NCBI GenBank assembly: GCA_017410145.1
Contig: JAFQRJ010000016.1
Span: 1-63,349, forward strand
Source of the DNA: Tyzzerella sp.
GTDB lineage: Bacteria > Bacillota > Clostridia > Lachnospirales > Lachnospiraceae
Direction: 5' to 3'
DNA: 63,349 nt
Part shown: positions 46,112 through 56,118 of the stretch, piece by piece
How positions within the stretch are numbered: the first letter of the stretch is position 1
How the letters are laid out: each line of letters starts with the position of its first letter
Program-made: the position numbers and the translations under genes
The notes under the pieces: model-generated
What the model saw: the letters and a program-made list of their open reading frames with translations, nothing else
What the model was told of the DNA's origin: nothing
The model's database searches: none

Positions 46112-47521
46112 TTATATTTTTTTGATTGTTTCATCTATTTTTAGATTCGGAAAATACTTACAAAATTCTTTTAATTCTTTTGTATAGTCACCTTCAATTT
46201 CTACAAAGTGATGAATGTATGGACCTTCAATCAGTCTGTCTTCCCATGCCTGTAAATCTTCAAATTCTCCCCATAAATAGGTTCCATGAGTAATCGGACC
46301 AGGTGCTGTCTTGCAAGTTCCGGCAAGCATCATATAATCTCCGTTTTCCTGGTCCATGCGTGCCACTGTGAATTCGCCTTCTTTGACCTTGAACCACTCT
46401 CTTTGATTTACAAGCTCTGCCTTGCATTCTGGATCCTTTACGGATAGCGGGAACGGGCCGCAATGCCATAAAAGTTCTGCATTTCTATTCTCAGGATGAC
46501 GTACTGTAAATTCACCCAAGAATGGCTTTTGTTCTCCAAATGATGCCGAACTAAGAAGTGCCATCGTCATCGCACAGTGCATATCACTTTCACAGCTGAT
46601 AATATATCCCATATCAGCCAAAATCCCATAGACAGCACATGGTGCAAGTCCATCAAACATAACAGGTGTCGCAGTCCAGCATTCTGCACTGATTACATCT
46701 AGTTTGAATTCCTCAAACAAGTTTTTGTATGTAACCACAAGACATGCCATACCTTCTAAATATGGTGGTGTTAACTTGTCCATTTCATAGTTATCCTTGA
46801 ACACCTGTACATATTTTGCAATTTCCTCTGCCTTTTCTTCCTTCGTCTTATTGAAACGTTCTTGAATCATTGCCATATTAATTGGAATAATCTTTACTCC
46901 GAATTTCTGCATCAATTCCCCTTCATTCCATATAACAGAGAAGAAAGGTGTTGGACGTGTTCCAATTTGACCGATTCTCATTCCTGTAAAGTTTTTGACC
47001 ATACATGTTACACGTGTAAATCTTTCAAAGGCTTCTTTGAACTCGTCTGATTCCACTCTGCAACATGGAATATGTGAGAACGGAATACCAAAACGTTGTA
47101 ATTGTCTGGAAACACCAAAAATACCACATTGGGAGTCTGTTGGTCTTTCTCCGTGTACATAATATTCATCATCAAGTGGTGCCCATAAGCAAACCGGCTT
47201 TCCAAGTGCCTTTGCAATATCAGCCACAATCTCTTCATTTCCAAAATTACAGTTAATCACAATCACTGCATCTACTTTTTCTTTTTGGAATCTTTCTATG
47301 ACCGCTTCTGCCGAAGCATCATCAAACATCAAATCATTGCAACCAAGTCCATTGATATTTACAAATTCCACATGTTCGCTTGTGAAATTGTCTTCGATAT
47401 ATTTCACAAAACGATGTCCTCTTTCCTCAGCTGATTCCCAAGCCAAGAATGTTTTTGGAGGACGCTGTGGACGATCACGTCTCATCGGTGCCAATCCAAT
47501 TTTTACTTTGTAACTTAACAT
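46112..47521 (-). CDS. L-fucose/L-arabinose isomerase-like protein
   Basis: This 469-residue protein starts at MLSYKVKIGLAPMRRDRPQ, 9 bases after AAAGGAG; the longer frame overlaps the permease gene. It has the fucose/arabinose isomerase architecture. An N-terminal Rossmann-like domain has VDAVIVINCNFGNEE near residue 85. The mid-domain has RIGQIGTRPTPFFSVIWNEGEL around 183-204. The C-terminal barrel has AECWTATPVMFDGLAPCAVYG with the metal-binding region, and SCESDMHCAMTMALL near 300. These enzymes interconvert aldoses and ketoses with Mn2+. In this operon it would make the ketose for the kinases. Confidence 0.85.
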   Translation of the reverse strand: MLSYKVKIGLAPMRRDRPQRPPKTFLAWESAEERGHRFVKYIEDNFTSEHVEFVNINGLGCNDLMFDDASAEAVIERFQKEKVDAVIVINCNFGNEEIVADIAKALGKPVCLWAPLDDEYYVHGERPTDSQCGIFGVSRQLQRFGIPFSHIPCCRVESDEFKEAFERFTRVTCMVKNFTGMRIGQIGTRPTPFFSVIWNEGELMQKFGVKIIPINMAMIQERFNKTKEEKAEEIAKYVQVFKDNYEMDKLTPPYLEGMACLVVTYKNLFEEFKLDVISAECWTATPVMFDGLAPCAVYGILADMGYIISCESDMHCAMTMALLSSASFGEQKPFLGEFTVRHPENRNAELLWHCGPFPLSVKDPECKAELVNQREWFKVKEGEFTVARMDQENGDYMMLAGTCKTAPGPITHGTYLWGEFEDLQAWEDRLIEGPYIHHFVEIEGDYTKELKEFCKYFPNLKIDETIKKI

Positions 47522-47558
47522 AACAAGAAACTCCTTTCTTTTTTTATATCTTATCTTT

Positions 47559-48455
47559 TTACAATACATTTAGTACAATCAAGCCTGCAAATGAGATGAG
47601 AAGCCCTATCACGCATTTCAAAGTAAGCCGCTCACCGAACAACAACGCCGACATACCTGATGAAATAATCAAGGATGCTCCCTGATTCAGCGGATAAAGT
47701 TGTGCCGAATCCAGATATCCTGCCGACATCGTCTTAAAATAGGAATTTGCGAACAGGCAGATAGACATTACTAGAATATATCCAAAAACCTGCTTAATTC
47801 CCGTCGTTTTCTTTTCTCCATCTGTTTGCTCTATCTTGTTGAAAACACAATAAAACACAAGCAGTGTAAGAGTGGAAAAAATGTATGTATAGAAATTAAA
47901 AATCGCAATCGGTGTATCTCCTGCCCTCTTCATAAAAAGCTTTTGTGAAAAATCGGTAAGACCATTTGCTACACCGCATACTATCAAAAGAATCAATGAT
48001 GTAATGGTCATTTTTCCTTTGATAGAGTTGTTATAAGAACACATAATATACACTGCGATAAATAAAATTCCGATTCCTATCCATTGTGTTGTCTTAATAG
48101 ATTCATTAAAAAATAATTTTCCTGCAAGGAGCGGGACAAGTACACCAAGCATCAGAAATACATCAAGCATCATATATGCGCCTTTTTTAACCGATATCAG
48201 CCAGCATACTACAAATACCGATGTGGTAATTCCTGACAAAGCTGAAACCGCCAATAACGAAGCAGACGGTACGATATCATTAATGTTACCATCAAGGAGA
48301 ATCACCCCCAAACCAATCAAAATACAGAATATCATACGAATTGTATTGGCAAACATGGCATCCTTATATCCTTGTACGTAGCCACTTGTCATCTTTCCAC
48401 AATATCCTTTTGCAGCTCCTGCCAATAAAGATATTGCCAAAAATAAATATCCCAT
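47559..48455 (-). CDS. DMT/EamA family transporter
   Basis: This 298-residue protein has ten hydrophobic segments in two EamA-like halves. The C-terminal half ends with YPLNQGASLIISSGMSALLFGERLTLKCVIGLLISFAGLIVL (about residues 255-297; motif landmark GERLTLK). It probably moves a small metabolite, sugar or amino-acid-like compound across the membrane, in or out. It is the only transporter in the sugar cluster and lies directly upstream of the isomerase-like gene. GGTGG lies before its ATG. Direction and substrate are unknown. Confidence 0.88.
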   Translation of the reverse strand: MGYLFLAISLLAGAAKGYCGKMTSGYVQGYKDAMFANTIRMIFCILIGLGVILLDGNINDIVPSASLLAVSALSGITTSVFVVCWLISVKKGAYMMLDVFLMLGVLVPLLAGKLFFNESIKTTQWIGIGILFIAVYIMCSYNNSIKGKMTITSLILLIVCGVANGLTDFSQKLFMKRAGDTPIAIFNFYTYIFSTLTLLVFYCVFNKIEQTDGEKKTTGIKQVFGYILVMSICLFANSYFKTMSAGYLDSAQLYPLNQGASLIISSGMSALLFGERLTLKCVIGLLISFAGLIVLNVL

Positions 48456-48488
48456 TCTGTCACCACCTCAAGTACTATATTTATCTTA

Positions 48489-49400
48489 TTATGGAAGTAC
48501 GTTGTATCCCATCGACCATGTGTCGGCACCAATGCACTCATACACAAGTTTTCGCAGGTTCGGATACATTTCAAATTGTTCTAATGGCATGTCTTTCACG
48601 TATTGCGCATATACAATCGTGATTTTTTTCTTAGTATCAATCAGCACTAAACCGCCATGACGTCCTACACATACAAAAGCATCATTTTTCTCAGTTTCTT
48701 TGTATATAAGTTCATTTATCAGAATATCTACACTTTCTTTTGACAGAAGCCGATATCCATTTTGTGAAATACCACCACTGCACATTGCTTCGCAAAAACG
48801 CGCATAATCATCTACAGAAGTCAAAATACATCCATCATGTTTCTTTACGATTGATTCTACATCCGCATCATAACCAACAAATTCTTCACTTTCGTTTTCA
48901 AAGCGGTATTGCAATGCAATACGTTTTCTGCTCTTACTTGTCAAGTTGAAAGAGGTAGACTTCATTTTCAGAGGACCCGTTATTTGTGTATGTATAAACT
49001 CTTCAAATGGTGTCTGTGAAATTGCTTCAATCAATTCTTTCATATTCAAAAAGTTAAAAACCTTTTCGTCTGGATCATTTGCCCGACTATACTCTGTAAT
49101 CATAGTGCGAACAGTAATACCTTCCGGGAAATTCGGAAGATACTGACACACTTGATCATTCAATGAAACTTTATAACCTTGAACCAGGCGCATAAGTGCA
49201 ACACAGTTCATGATTTTTGTCCCCGATTGCATAAAATATAAATTTCTGCCTATCGATTTCATCTTTTTCGAAAAACTTGACGTATTTCTTTTGCTTCGGA
49301 ATACATTTACATGGTCATAATAAATACAAATGTCATAACATGGAATTTTATAAATTTTGCCGATATTATTAATAAATTTTGTCAATTTTTTAAAATTCAT
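48489..49400 (-). CDS. beta-lactamase-fold serine hydrolase
   Basis: This 303-residue protein is of the class C beta-lactamase / esterase / DD-peptidase type. The nucleophile SxxK is in MQSGTKIMNCVAL near residue 57. KVSLNDQVCQYLPNFPEGITVRTMITEYS is around 77-105, TPFEEFIHTQITGPLKMKSTSF around 130-151, and CILTSVDDYARFCEAM near 192. The final HGG-type motif is VGRHGGLVLID near 247. There is no signal peptide, so it acts in the cytosol, fitting an esterase or deacylase of imported glycosides better than antibiotic hydrolysis. That role is inference from context. Confidence 0.8.
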   Translation of the reverse strand: MNFKKLTKFINNIGKIYKIPCYDICIYYDHVNVFRSKRNTSSFSKKMKSIGRNLYFMQSGTKIMNCVALMRLVQGYKVSLNDQVCQYLPNFPEGITVRTMITEYSRANDPDEKVFNFLNMKELIEAISQTPFEEFIHTQITGPLKMKSTSFNLTSKSRKRIALQYRFENESEEFVGYDADVESIVKKHDGCILTSVDDYARFCEAMCSGGISQNGYRLLSKESVDILINELIYKETEKNDAFVCVGRHGGLVLIDTKKKITIVYAQYVKDMPLEQFEMYPNLRKLVYECIGADTWSMGYNVLP

Positions 49401-49438
49401 GCGGTTATTTCACCCTATCCCTTTAAATTTATAATTTA

Positions 49439-51763
49439 TTATAATTCAATCAGTAACATGGCTGATCGGAGTCCATCTGCCTCCGCATACACCTTTAAAT
49501 CACCTTTTTCAGTTCCAATCTGCACCGCAACGGAAATCTTGCCTGCTCTCATACGTCTATCAGTATCGGTCACCGGATTATGGTCACAAATATCCGAACC
49601 TGTTCCTACCACTTTTCCTAATGAATTCGTGGTAAAACTTACATAAGGTGCTGCTGTTGGTACTTCCAAACCATTTTCATCCACACAGGAACAGGTCATT
49701 AAAACAATATCCTGTCCATTTGCTTCTACATTGTGATTTTCCTGTTTTAATACCAACGCATACGGTTTCCCTGTAGTCACACGTTTATCTTCAATCACCT
49801 GTACACCATCATTATAACCAACGGCCAAAAGTACACCCGGTTCATACGTTACCATCCATCTTGCACTGGCAAAGCGCTCTACTGCTTTTCGTCCCTGGCT
49901 CACACCATTTAGGAACAATTCCACTTCATCACAATTAGTGTATGCGCCAACCTGAATCTCTTCTCCTTCTCTACCCTCAAAATTCCAGTGAGGCAACAAA
50001 TGAAGAATTGGTCTATCCTGAATAAATAAAGACTGATTCTGATAAAAAGCATCCTTCTTCTGCATATATAAATCAATTGCACCTGATTGTGAGGAAAGGC
50101 GTGGCCATACACATTCTCCACGATGTTCAAAGGCTGTCCACTGGTAAGCACCAACCACCCAATCTCTGTCGCCAAAGAATTTCCATGTATTTTCTCTACC
50201 GCGGAACCAATGATTCGTATCCTTATCAAATGCGTTAATATATCCTTTTTCTGGTGCATCATCATAGTACCAACCACGAGTAGTTCCTGTAGCACAACAT
50301 TCCGATGCAAAAATCATTTTGTCAGGATATTTTTCATGTAACTCATCGTATTTATGTAAATTATAGTTGATTCCAATTGCATCTAAATAATCATAGACAG
50401 TGGAATCTCCAGGTGCATCCACAGCACAGATTACCATGCGAGTATCGTCTAATTTGCGTACTGCATCCATCATTTTTCTACAAATACGAATCCCAGATTC
50501 ACTTGAAAACTTTGGCTCCTCATTGCCTACAGACCAGAATAAGATTGATGGTCTGTTTCGGTCACGTTTTACGAGCATTTCTAACTGTTCCAAACCTTCA
50601 TCAGTAGACTCGAACCATCTGGTTTCTGCCATTACAATAAATCCCATTTCATCCAGTGCATCCATGGTTGCTTCCGCATGTGGATAGTGACTGCAGCGGA
50701 ATCCATTAGCACCCATTTCCTTCATAACCGCAACCTTATGTCTTTGAATATTGTCCGGTACTGCTTTTCCTGTAAGACCAAAGTCAGCATGTGCACATAA
50801 ACCATTAATGAATATTTTCTTTCCATTTAATGACAATCCATTTTCAGGAGTAAATTCAAAGTGACGGAATCCAAATTTTGTTTCATAAGAATCTACTTCT
50901 TCCCCATTCATAATCAAACGTGTACGTGCGAGATATTGATGTGGATCCTCAATGCTCCATAAATGAGGGTTTTCCACACTTTCGTTGAAGGACACTACAA
51001 ATTTCTCTTGATACGGTAGCTCCATCTCTTGGCTCATGGATAACACAATTTCTCCATCATTGATAATATCGGTTACCACTGTAAGCTGTGTATCTGAGTA
51101 GTCATCATTTCTCAAAGTGTTTTCCACCGTCAAATTCCAACCAGCGTCTGTTCTTTCCGGTTTTATATACACGCCATACAAATCTACCGAAACGAGTTCT
51201 GTCTTTACAAGCCATACATGACGGTAAATTCCTGCGCCTTGATACCACCAGCCTTCGAAACTGCTACTGCCATCTACATACACAGCCAATACATTTTCCT
51301 GATCGAATTCCACATAATCTGTGATATCTACCTCGAAACTGTTATAGCCACAAAAATTGTGTTTCAATAGACAACCATTTAAATATACTGTGGCATGGGT
51401 AGCTACCCCTTCAAAATACAAACAGAGTCTCTTTGTTTTATCTTCTTCTGTTAAAGTGAATTTCTTTCTATACCAAGCATTCTCATATTTGAAATAACCT
51501 AAAGCATTATTGTTTTCTTTCTTAGGTTCTTGGCTAATAATATAATCATGAGGCAAATCTACAGTAATCCATGTTTCAGGATTCATTTCATGTTCTCTAC
51601 TAAAGTCATCTTCCACTGCTATGTATGTTTTACTTGCAGGGCCAAAACGGAAACGTTCCGTTTTCGCCTGTGTATAAATAGGACCTTTCTGCGTTGGAAC
51701 TTTGTATTTCACATCTCCTAGATGAAATAACCAATTCTCATCAAATAAAATCTTTTTTCTCAT
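49439..51763 (-). CDS. glycoside hydrolase family 2 (beta-galactosidase-type)
   Basis: This 774-residue cytosolic enzyme has the GH2 order. A sugar-binding jelly roll (about 1-175, WYRKKFTLTEEDK, GWWYQGAGIYRHVWLV) is followed by an Ig-like domain (175-275) and the TIM barrel (275-560). The acid/base Glu is in FWSVGNEEP near 412 and the nucleophile Glu is in MIFASECCATGTRGW near 477. A C-terminal DUF4982-like and Ig-like region ends the protein. It cleaves a terminal beta-galactoside, glucuronide or mannoside; the type cannot be settled by eye. It is part of the glycan cluster and no signal peptide is seen. Confidence 0.92.
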   Translation of the reverse strand: MRKKILFDENWLFHLGDVKYKVPTQKGPIYTQAKTERFRFGPASKTYIAVEDDFSREHEMNPETWITVDLPHDYIISQEPKKENNNALGYFKYENAWYRKKFTLTEEDKTKRLCLYFEGVATHATVYLNGCLLKHNFCGYNSFEVDITDYVEFDQENVLAVYVDGSSSFEGWWYQGAGIYRHVWLVKTELVSVDLYGVYIKPERTDAGWNLTVENTLRNDDYSDTQLTVVTDIINDGEIVLSMSQEMELPYQEKFVVSFNESVENPHLWSIEDPHQYLARTRLIMNGEEVDSYETKFGFRHFEFTPENGLSLNGKKIFINGLCAHADFGLTGKAVPDNIQRHKVAVMKEMGANGFRCSHYPHAEATMDALDEMGFIVMAETRWFESTDEGLEQLEMLVKRDRNRPSILFWSVGNEEPKFSSESGIRICRKMMDAVRKLDDTRMVICAVDAPGDSTVYDYLDAIGINYNLHKYDELHEKYPDKMIFASECCATGTTRGWYYDDAPEKGYINAFDKDTNHWFRGRENTWKFFGDRDWVVGAYQWTAFEHRGECVWPRLSSQSGAIDLYMQKKDAFYQNQSLFIQDRPILHLLPHWNFEGREGEEIQVGAYTNCDEVELFLNGVSQGRKAVERFASARWMVTYEPGVLLAVGYNDGVQVIEDKRVTTGKPYALVLKQENHNVEANGQDIVLMTCSCVDENGLEVPTAAPYVSFTTNSLGKVVGTGSDICDHNPVTDTDRRMRAGKISVAVQIGTEKGDLKVYAEADGLRSAMLLIEL

Positions 51764-51780
51764 GGTGTACCTCCATGTTT

Positions 51781-52854
51781 TTATACTTTAAATCGTTGGT
51801 CCTCTCCTGCTCCAAAACGAATGCGGTTTATCGTACCATCTTTTGAATATGTAATCACATCAAACAAAGCTTCTTCAATTGTGTCACGTTCACGTTTCGG
51901 TGCAACGCAATATTCAACCATTGCAGAACTGCAATCATATTCTCCAACCTTGCAATTTCCTGTATTAATCATCAACAAATTTGCATCTTCATTATAATGA
52001 TATCCATCACGATGTGTATGTCCAAAAATATGTAGCGGCATATTGGATTTTGTTTTCGTATAATCACCTTCAATATGAAGTTCAGCGTTTACATATTTCT
52101 CTTTCGCATTAAATGCTCTAATCATATCCAAAGTAATAGATGCATTCGCACAAGGTGGTGTTACAAACCCATGAATCAAAGCTCCATGACTAGACAAAAT
52201 ATAAGTCCAATCTTCCTTTGATGTATCCAAAGCAGTTTCTGCAAACCATTTCAATTGTCTATCCGAGAATCGGTCCCAGCCTTCTGAAACCCACACTGCC
52301 AACTCACCATTTTTCTCTTCAGGACATGCGTATGCGTCTAAAAAAATGACTCTTATTTTCTTCTCTGGAAAATCCACGTAATAATAGGTTGATTCCTCAT
52401 TTTCCTTATCATGAACCGCATTTCCTTTTGCAAGTGGTTCTAAAATCTCACGGTTCCATTCATAATCCCACACAACATATTTATGTGGAACACGTTTGTT
52501 ATCATATAGTCCATTCCAAGGCTCATTGTGATATCCATTATCATCATGATTTCCTCGAGTCACATATGTAGGCACGTTTGCCTTTTGAAATAGTTCTACA
52601 TAATCATGCAAATACTCAATGGAAGCTTCTTTACTGCTTATACCATGAAGAATATCGCCACCGAGAATCACACAATCTACATTTGTCCTATTTGCAATCT
52701 CTACCATTGCTTCACATTGGCGCAGAACGCCTTCCCGCTCCGACGCATAATCCACATGCATATCGGTTGCATATACGAATGAAAACTGTATATCTGGAAT
52801 CTGATTCAATTTTTCAACTATTTTATTCACTTCGTTTATATAATGTTCTAGCAT
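51781..52854 (-). CDS. calcineurin-like metallophosphoesterase
   Basis: This 357-residue protein starts at MLEHYINEVNKI, seven bases after GGAGG and overlapping the upstream stop by one base (TAATG). It has the metallophosphoesterase motifs in order: YATDMHVD near residue 28, LGGDILHG near 64, TRGNHDDNGYHNEPW near 96, LSSHGALIHG near 205 and HIFGHTHRDGYH near 263. It coordinates two metal ions and hydrolyses a phosphate ester. In a glycoside cluster it may act on a sugar phosphate or on a phosphodiester-linked glycan; this is context inference. Confidence 0.88.
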   Translation of the reverse strand: MLEHYINEVNKIVEKLNQIPDIQFSFVYATDMHVDYASEREGVLRQCEAMVEIANRTNVDCVILGGDILHGISSKEASIEYLHDYVELFQKANVPTYVTRGNHDDNGYHNEPWNGLYDNKRVPHKYVVWDYEWNREILEPLAKGNAVHDKENEESTYYYVDFPEKKIRVIFLDAYACPEEKNGELAVWVSEGWDRFSDRQLKWFAETALDTSKEDWTYILSSHGALIHGFVTPPCANASITLDMIRAFNAKEKYVNAELHIEGDYTKTKSNMPLHIFGHTHRDGYHYNEDANLLMINTGNCKVGEYDCSSAMVEYCVAPKRERDTIEEALFDVITYSKDGTINRIRFGAGEDQRFKV

Positions 52855-54056
52855 TAGAATTCCTCCACAACATTTTTGCCCATTAACCAAGCTTTCATAT
52901 TAATGCTCAATAAATTCCAATTTTGAAACCCTGAATTCATAATAGGTGTTCCATCTTCAGGATCATAATACTCATGTATTTCACCACAGTTTTCTAAATC
53001 CTTTTCAAACATTCTAATTGTCTTTTCCGCAAGTTCCTTTGCTTCATCAAAAAAGCCATACTTTACAAGACCTTTAAATACCATGTAATTAGAAATTCCC
53101 CATACTGGTCCCAACCAACAAGATGGATTCCCCGATGGTTTTACTACATACATTTTTTCATATTTCGATAGAGTTCTTACGCCATGTGGGGCCCAAAAGG
53201 ATTTTTCATCCAACAAATTCTCTCTCACCATTCGTTCTGCTTGCTCCTGTGTTGCGATACCACTCCACATTGCCATAAAGCCAGACCAACAACCGATGCG
53301 CTGAATCAAACAATCCCAATGTCTTGGCGCACCTTGATGTTGATGTTCCGTAATCGGCAAAAGATTCAAGTCTACACTGTAATACATTCCATCTTTCTCG
53401 TCATAACAATGTTCTTGAACACTGTTTTTTAAATGCTCTTTTTCGAATTGATACTTAGAAATATCAACCTTTAAAAGTTTTCCCAAATAACAAACAGCCT
53501 CCAATTCCTTATACATCAAACAATTCAAATAAATCGAACCCGAACTGTCTAATGGTCTATAGAAAGTAGAAGGATCATTGTCCACGCCAATCGCCCCATC
53601 ATCATGCCAAAAATAAATTCCGTTATGGTGTCGGAAATTATTTATGTAATAGTCTATAAATTTTAACAAATCACCAAAGTATGGTTTCAACCATTCTGAG
53701 TCTCCTCCATTATTCTTTACAATGAAAACGGCGTGTTGAGCTAAACATGGTTTATGAATATTTGTCTTCTCATTTGTAGTGCAAAAATTCCATGGCAAAT
53801 ATGTATCCCTTGTTATCTGAAGTGGAATTCTCCCCTGCTCGTCAATATGTTCTAAGAAATTGATCACACAACCTTTTTCATACTCACTGATATCTTCTTT
53901 CACAAACTGACGTAATGCAACATTGGTAAGCCAACAATCCCAATCCCACAGTTGGTTAGAATATGTGCTTCCTGGAACAATAAACTTATGCCTCAATTGT
54001 CCCTCTGGTTCACGGAACATTTTTCCATAATTTTTTAATGCATATGTTTCTATCAT
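52854..54056 (-). CDS. GH63/GH37-like (alpha/alpha)6-barrel glycosidase
   Basis: This 400-residue protein resembles the MGH1-like catalytic domain of glucosidases (mannosyl-oligosaccharide glucosidase / trehalase fold). It shows STYSNQLWDWDCWLTNVALR near residue 30-49, a GRIPLQITRDTYLPWNF stretch near 95, YYINNFRHHNGIYFWHDDGAIGVDNDPS around 137-165 and PSGNPSCWLGPVWGISNYMVFKGL around 306-330. Family members release glucose or related sugars from alpha-linked oligosaccharides. No signal peptide is present, so it is cytosolic. The exact GH family number and linkage are uncertain from sequence alone. It lies between GH3 and the metallophosphoesterase gene. Confidence 0.82.
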   Translation of the reverse strand: MIETYALKNYGKMFREPEGQLRHKFIVPGSTYSNQLWDWDCWLTNVALRQFVKEDISEYEKGCVINFLEHIDEQGRIPLQITRDTYLPWNFCTTNEKTNIHKPCLAQHAVFIVKNNGGDSEWLKPYFGDLLKFIDYYINNFRHHNGIYFWHDDGAIGVDNDPSTFYRPLDSSGSIYLNCLMYKELEAVCYLGKLLKVDISKYQFEKEHLKNSVQEHCYDEKDGMYYSVDLNLLPITEHQHQGAPRHWDCLIQRIGCWSGFMAMWSGIATQEQAERMVRENLLDEKSFWAPHGVRTLSKYEKMYVVKPSGNPSCWLGPVWGISNYMVFKGLVKYGFFDEAKELAEKTIRMFEKDLENCGEIHEYYDPEDGTPIMNSGFQNWNLLSINMKAWLMGKNVVEEF

Positions 54057-54092
54057 ATAGTCTCCTTCATAACTTTTTATTCGTAAATAGCA

Positions 54093-56111
54093 TTATCCAA
54101 GCATACTTTTTCCTTGCTGTCCAAGAGTATATGGAGTTTGTCCTTCCACGCAAACATCACCCTGCAATCGGATATCTCTACTAGAAGAACCCACATAAAC
54201 GTCATATCTTCCATCCTCTACAATCCATTTGCGAAGCAAGGCATTGTAATACGCCAATTCTCCAATTGGAATTCCAATATGAACAGTCTGAAGTTCTCCT
54301 TTTTTTAGTCTGATTTTTTCAAATGCTTTTAATTCTTTTATTGGCTTCGTAACCGTGGAAACAGGATCCCCCACATATATTTGCGCCACTTCTGCGCCAT
54401 CACAATCACCAATATTTTCGATTTCAAAAGATACGTCGAGGTTTTCTTCCATTTGTTTTACACACAAATTGGTGTATTTAAATTGCGTATAGGAAAGACC
54501 ATGTCCAAATGGATAACAAATTTCTTCTGGATGTTTATCATAATATCTATAACCAACATCCAAGCCCTCTTTGTATGTAATTTTTATGCCGTCACCTGGA
54601 TATTCCAAATCCTTTCGCATGGTAGTTGGAAATGTCTCTGGCAGTTTCCCAGATGGATTTACATTTCCTGTCAACACCTCTGCAATCGCACTTCCGGCCG
54701 CCTCTCCTCCAAGCCACATTTGAACAATTGCATCTGCTTTGTTTTTCCAATCTCCGAGAATCATTGCACTTCCAGACTGGATAACAACAACTACTTTCTT
54801 TTCATGTTTCTTACCCAAATCACAAGCCCAATTTACAATCATTTCATAATTTGGATTAAAATGTGCATCTCGTCTGTCCAAGCACTCTGTATCCTCAGAT
54901 TCCATAGCTCCAATAAACATAATAACAGCATCGGAATCATCTATAAACTCTGCAAATTCTCCAATACGTGGCCAGAGCATGGTAGAAGAAAATTCTTTCT
55001 TCTTGTAAAAATCTTTGTATTGGATTTCTACATCACCCAAATTTCGAATCATTGCCTCTAACGGACTATCAATATATTCCGGCTTCACATTCACTTCGGC
55101 ACTTCCCTGACCACAGACAAGTGGAGTTTGCGCGAAATCTCCTATTACCGAAATTTTGCGATATTTCTTGGAATTCAAAGGCAATGCATTATTCTCATTT
55201 TTCAAAAGCACAATACCTGAAGCCGCAATTTCTTTTGCAATCTCATGTTGCCTACCCCTATCATATGTCCTCTTTTTAGGACGTTTTTGCATTACAAATG
55301 AGAGAATGCGTCCTACGGCATCGTCGATTTGTTCTTCCGTAATCACATCGTTCTTAAGCCCTTCCAAAATGTCTTCCAACATGTGTTCATGGTTTGGCAT
55401 TCTTAAATCCAATCCTGCACGAATTGCGCTACAGGTATCGTGCACTGCACCCCAATCTGATACCACAAAACCATCGTAATCCCATTCCCTTTTTAAGACA
55501 TCTGTTAAGAGAAAACGATTTTCTGAACACCAAACGGAACCCACTTTGTTGTAAGCACACATAACGCTTGCAGGCGAAGCTTTTTTCACTGCAATTTCAA
55601 ACCCTTTTAAATATAGTTCTCTCAGCACTCTTTCATCAATTTCCACATTGATCGAGTCTCTATATGCTTCTTGATTATTCGCCGCAAAATGCTTTAAACT
55701 TGTACCTACTCCGAGGCTTTGTATTCCTTGTATATACGCTGCGGAGATTTCACCTGACAGTACAGGGTCTTCAGACAAATACTCAAAATTGCGTCCACAC
55801 AGTATATGACGTTTTATATTAATTCCCGGTGCAAGAAGCATGTCTATGTCATGTTCTATACACTCATTTGCAAGTGCTTCCCCTAGTTTGTAAATCATCT
55901 CTTTGTCCCAAGTTGACCCTACACAACACAAATTAGGAAAGAGAACTGCTTCCTTTTCTAAATCAGTTCTGACCCCATGTGGTCCATCGGCTAATGAAAC
56001 AGAATTGATTCCCAGACGTTCCACTGCATACGTTTCCATAGATGCCGCACCTGTAAGAAAGTTTGCCTTTTCTTCTAATGTCATTTGCTTTACTAATTTT
56101 TCAATTTCCAT
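54093..56111 (-). CDS. glycoside hydrolase family 3
   Basis: This 672-residue enzyme starts at MEIEKLVKQM; a longer frame begins with TTG inside the GH20 gene. The GH3 N-terminal barrel has LADGPHGVR near residue 35, LAPGINIKRHILCGRNFEYLSEDP near 95-118, and the nucleophile Asp in GFVVSDWGAVHDTC near 220. A C-terminal (alpha/beta)6 domain and fibronectin III-like end (ICYPFGHGLSYTQFKYTN near 535, then VAQIYVGDPVSTVTKPIKELKAFEK) complete it. It removes terminal beta-glucose, beta-xylose or related units from imported glycosides. It is cytosolic, lacking a signal peptide, and follows the GH20 gene with a short coding overlap. Confidence 0.93.
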   Translation of the reverse strand: MEIEKLVKQMTLEEKANFLTGAASMETYAVERLGINSVSLADGPHGVRTDLEKEAVLFPNLCCVGSTWDKEMIYKLGEALANECIEHDIDMLLAPGINIKRHILCGRNFEYLSEDPVLSGEISAAYIQGIQSLGVGTSLKHFAANNQEAYRDSINVEIDERVLRELYLKGFEIAVKKASPASVMCAYNKVGSVWCSENRFLLTDVLKREWDYDGFVVSDWGAVHDTCSAIRAGLDLRMPNHEHMLEDILEGLKNDVITEEQIDDAVGRILSFVMQKRPKKRTYDRGRQHEIAKEIAASGIVLLKNENNALPLNSKKYRKISVIGDFAQTPLVCGQGSAEVNVKPEYIDSPLEAMIRNLGDVEIQYKDFYKKKEFSSTMLWPRIGEFAEFIDDSDAVIMFIGAMESEDTECLDRRDAHFNPNYEMIVNWACDLGKKHEKKVVVVIQSGSAMILGDWKNKADAIVQMWLGGEAAGSAIAEVLTGNVNPSGKLPETFPTTMRKDLEYPGDGIKITYKEGLDVGYRYYDKHPEEICYPFGHGLSYTQFKYTNLCVKQMEENLDVSFEIENIGDCDGAEVAQIYVGDPVSTVTKPIKELKAFEKIRLKKGELQTVHIGIPIGELAYYNALLRKWIVEDGRYDVYVGSSSRDIRLQGDVCVEGQTPYTLGQQGKSMLG

Positions 56112-56118
56112 CCTCACA

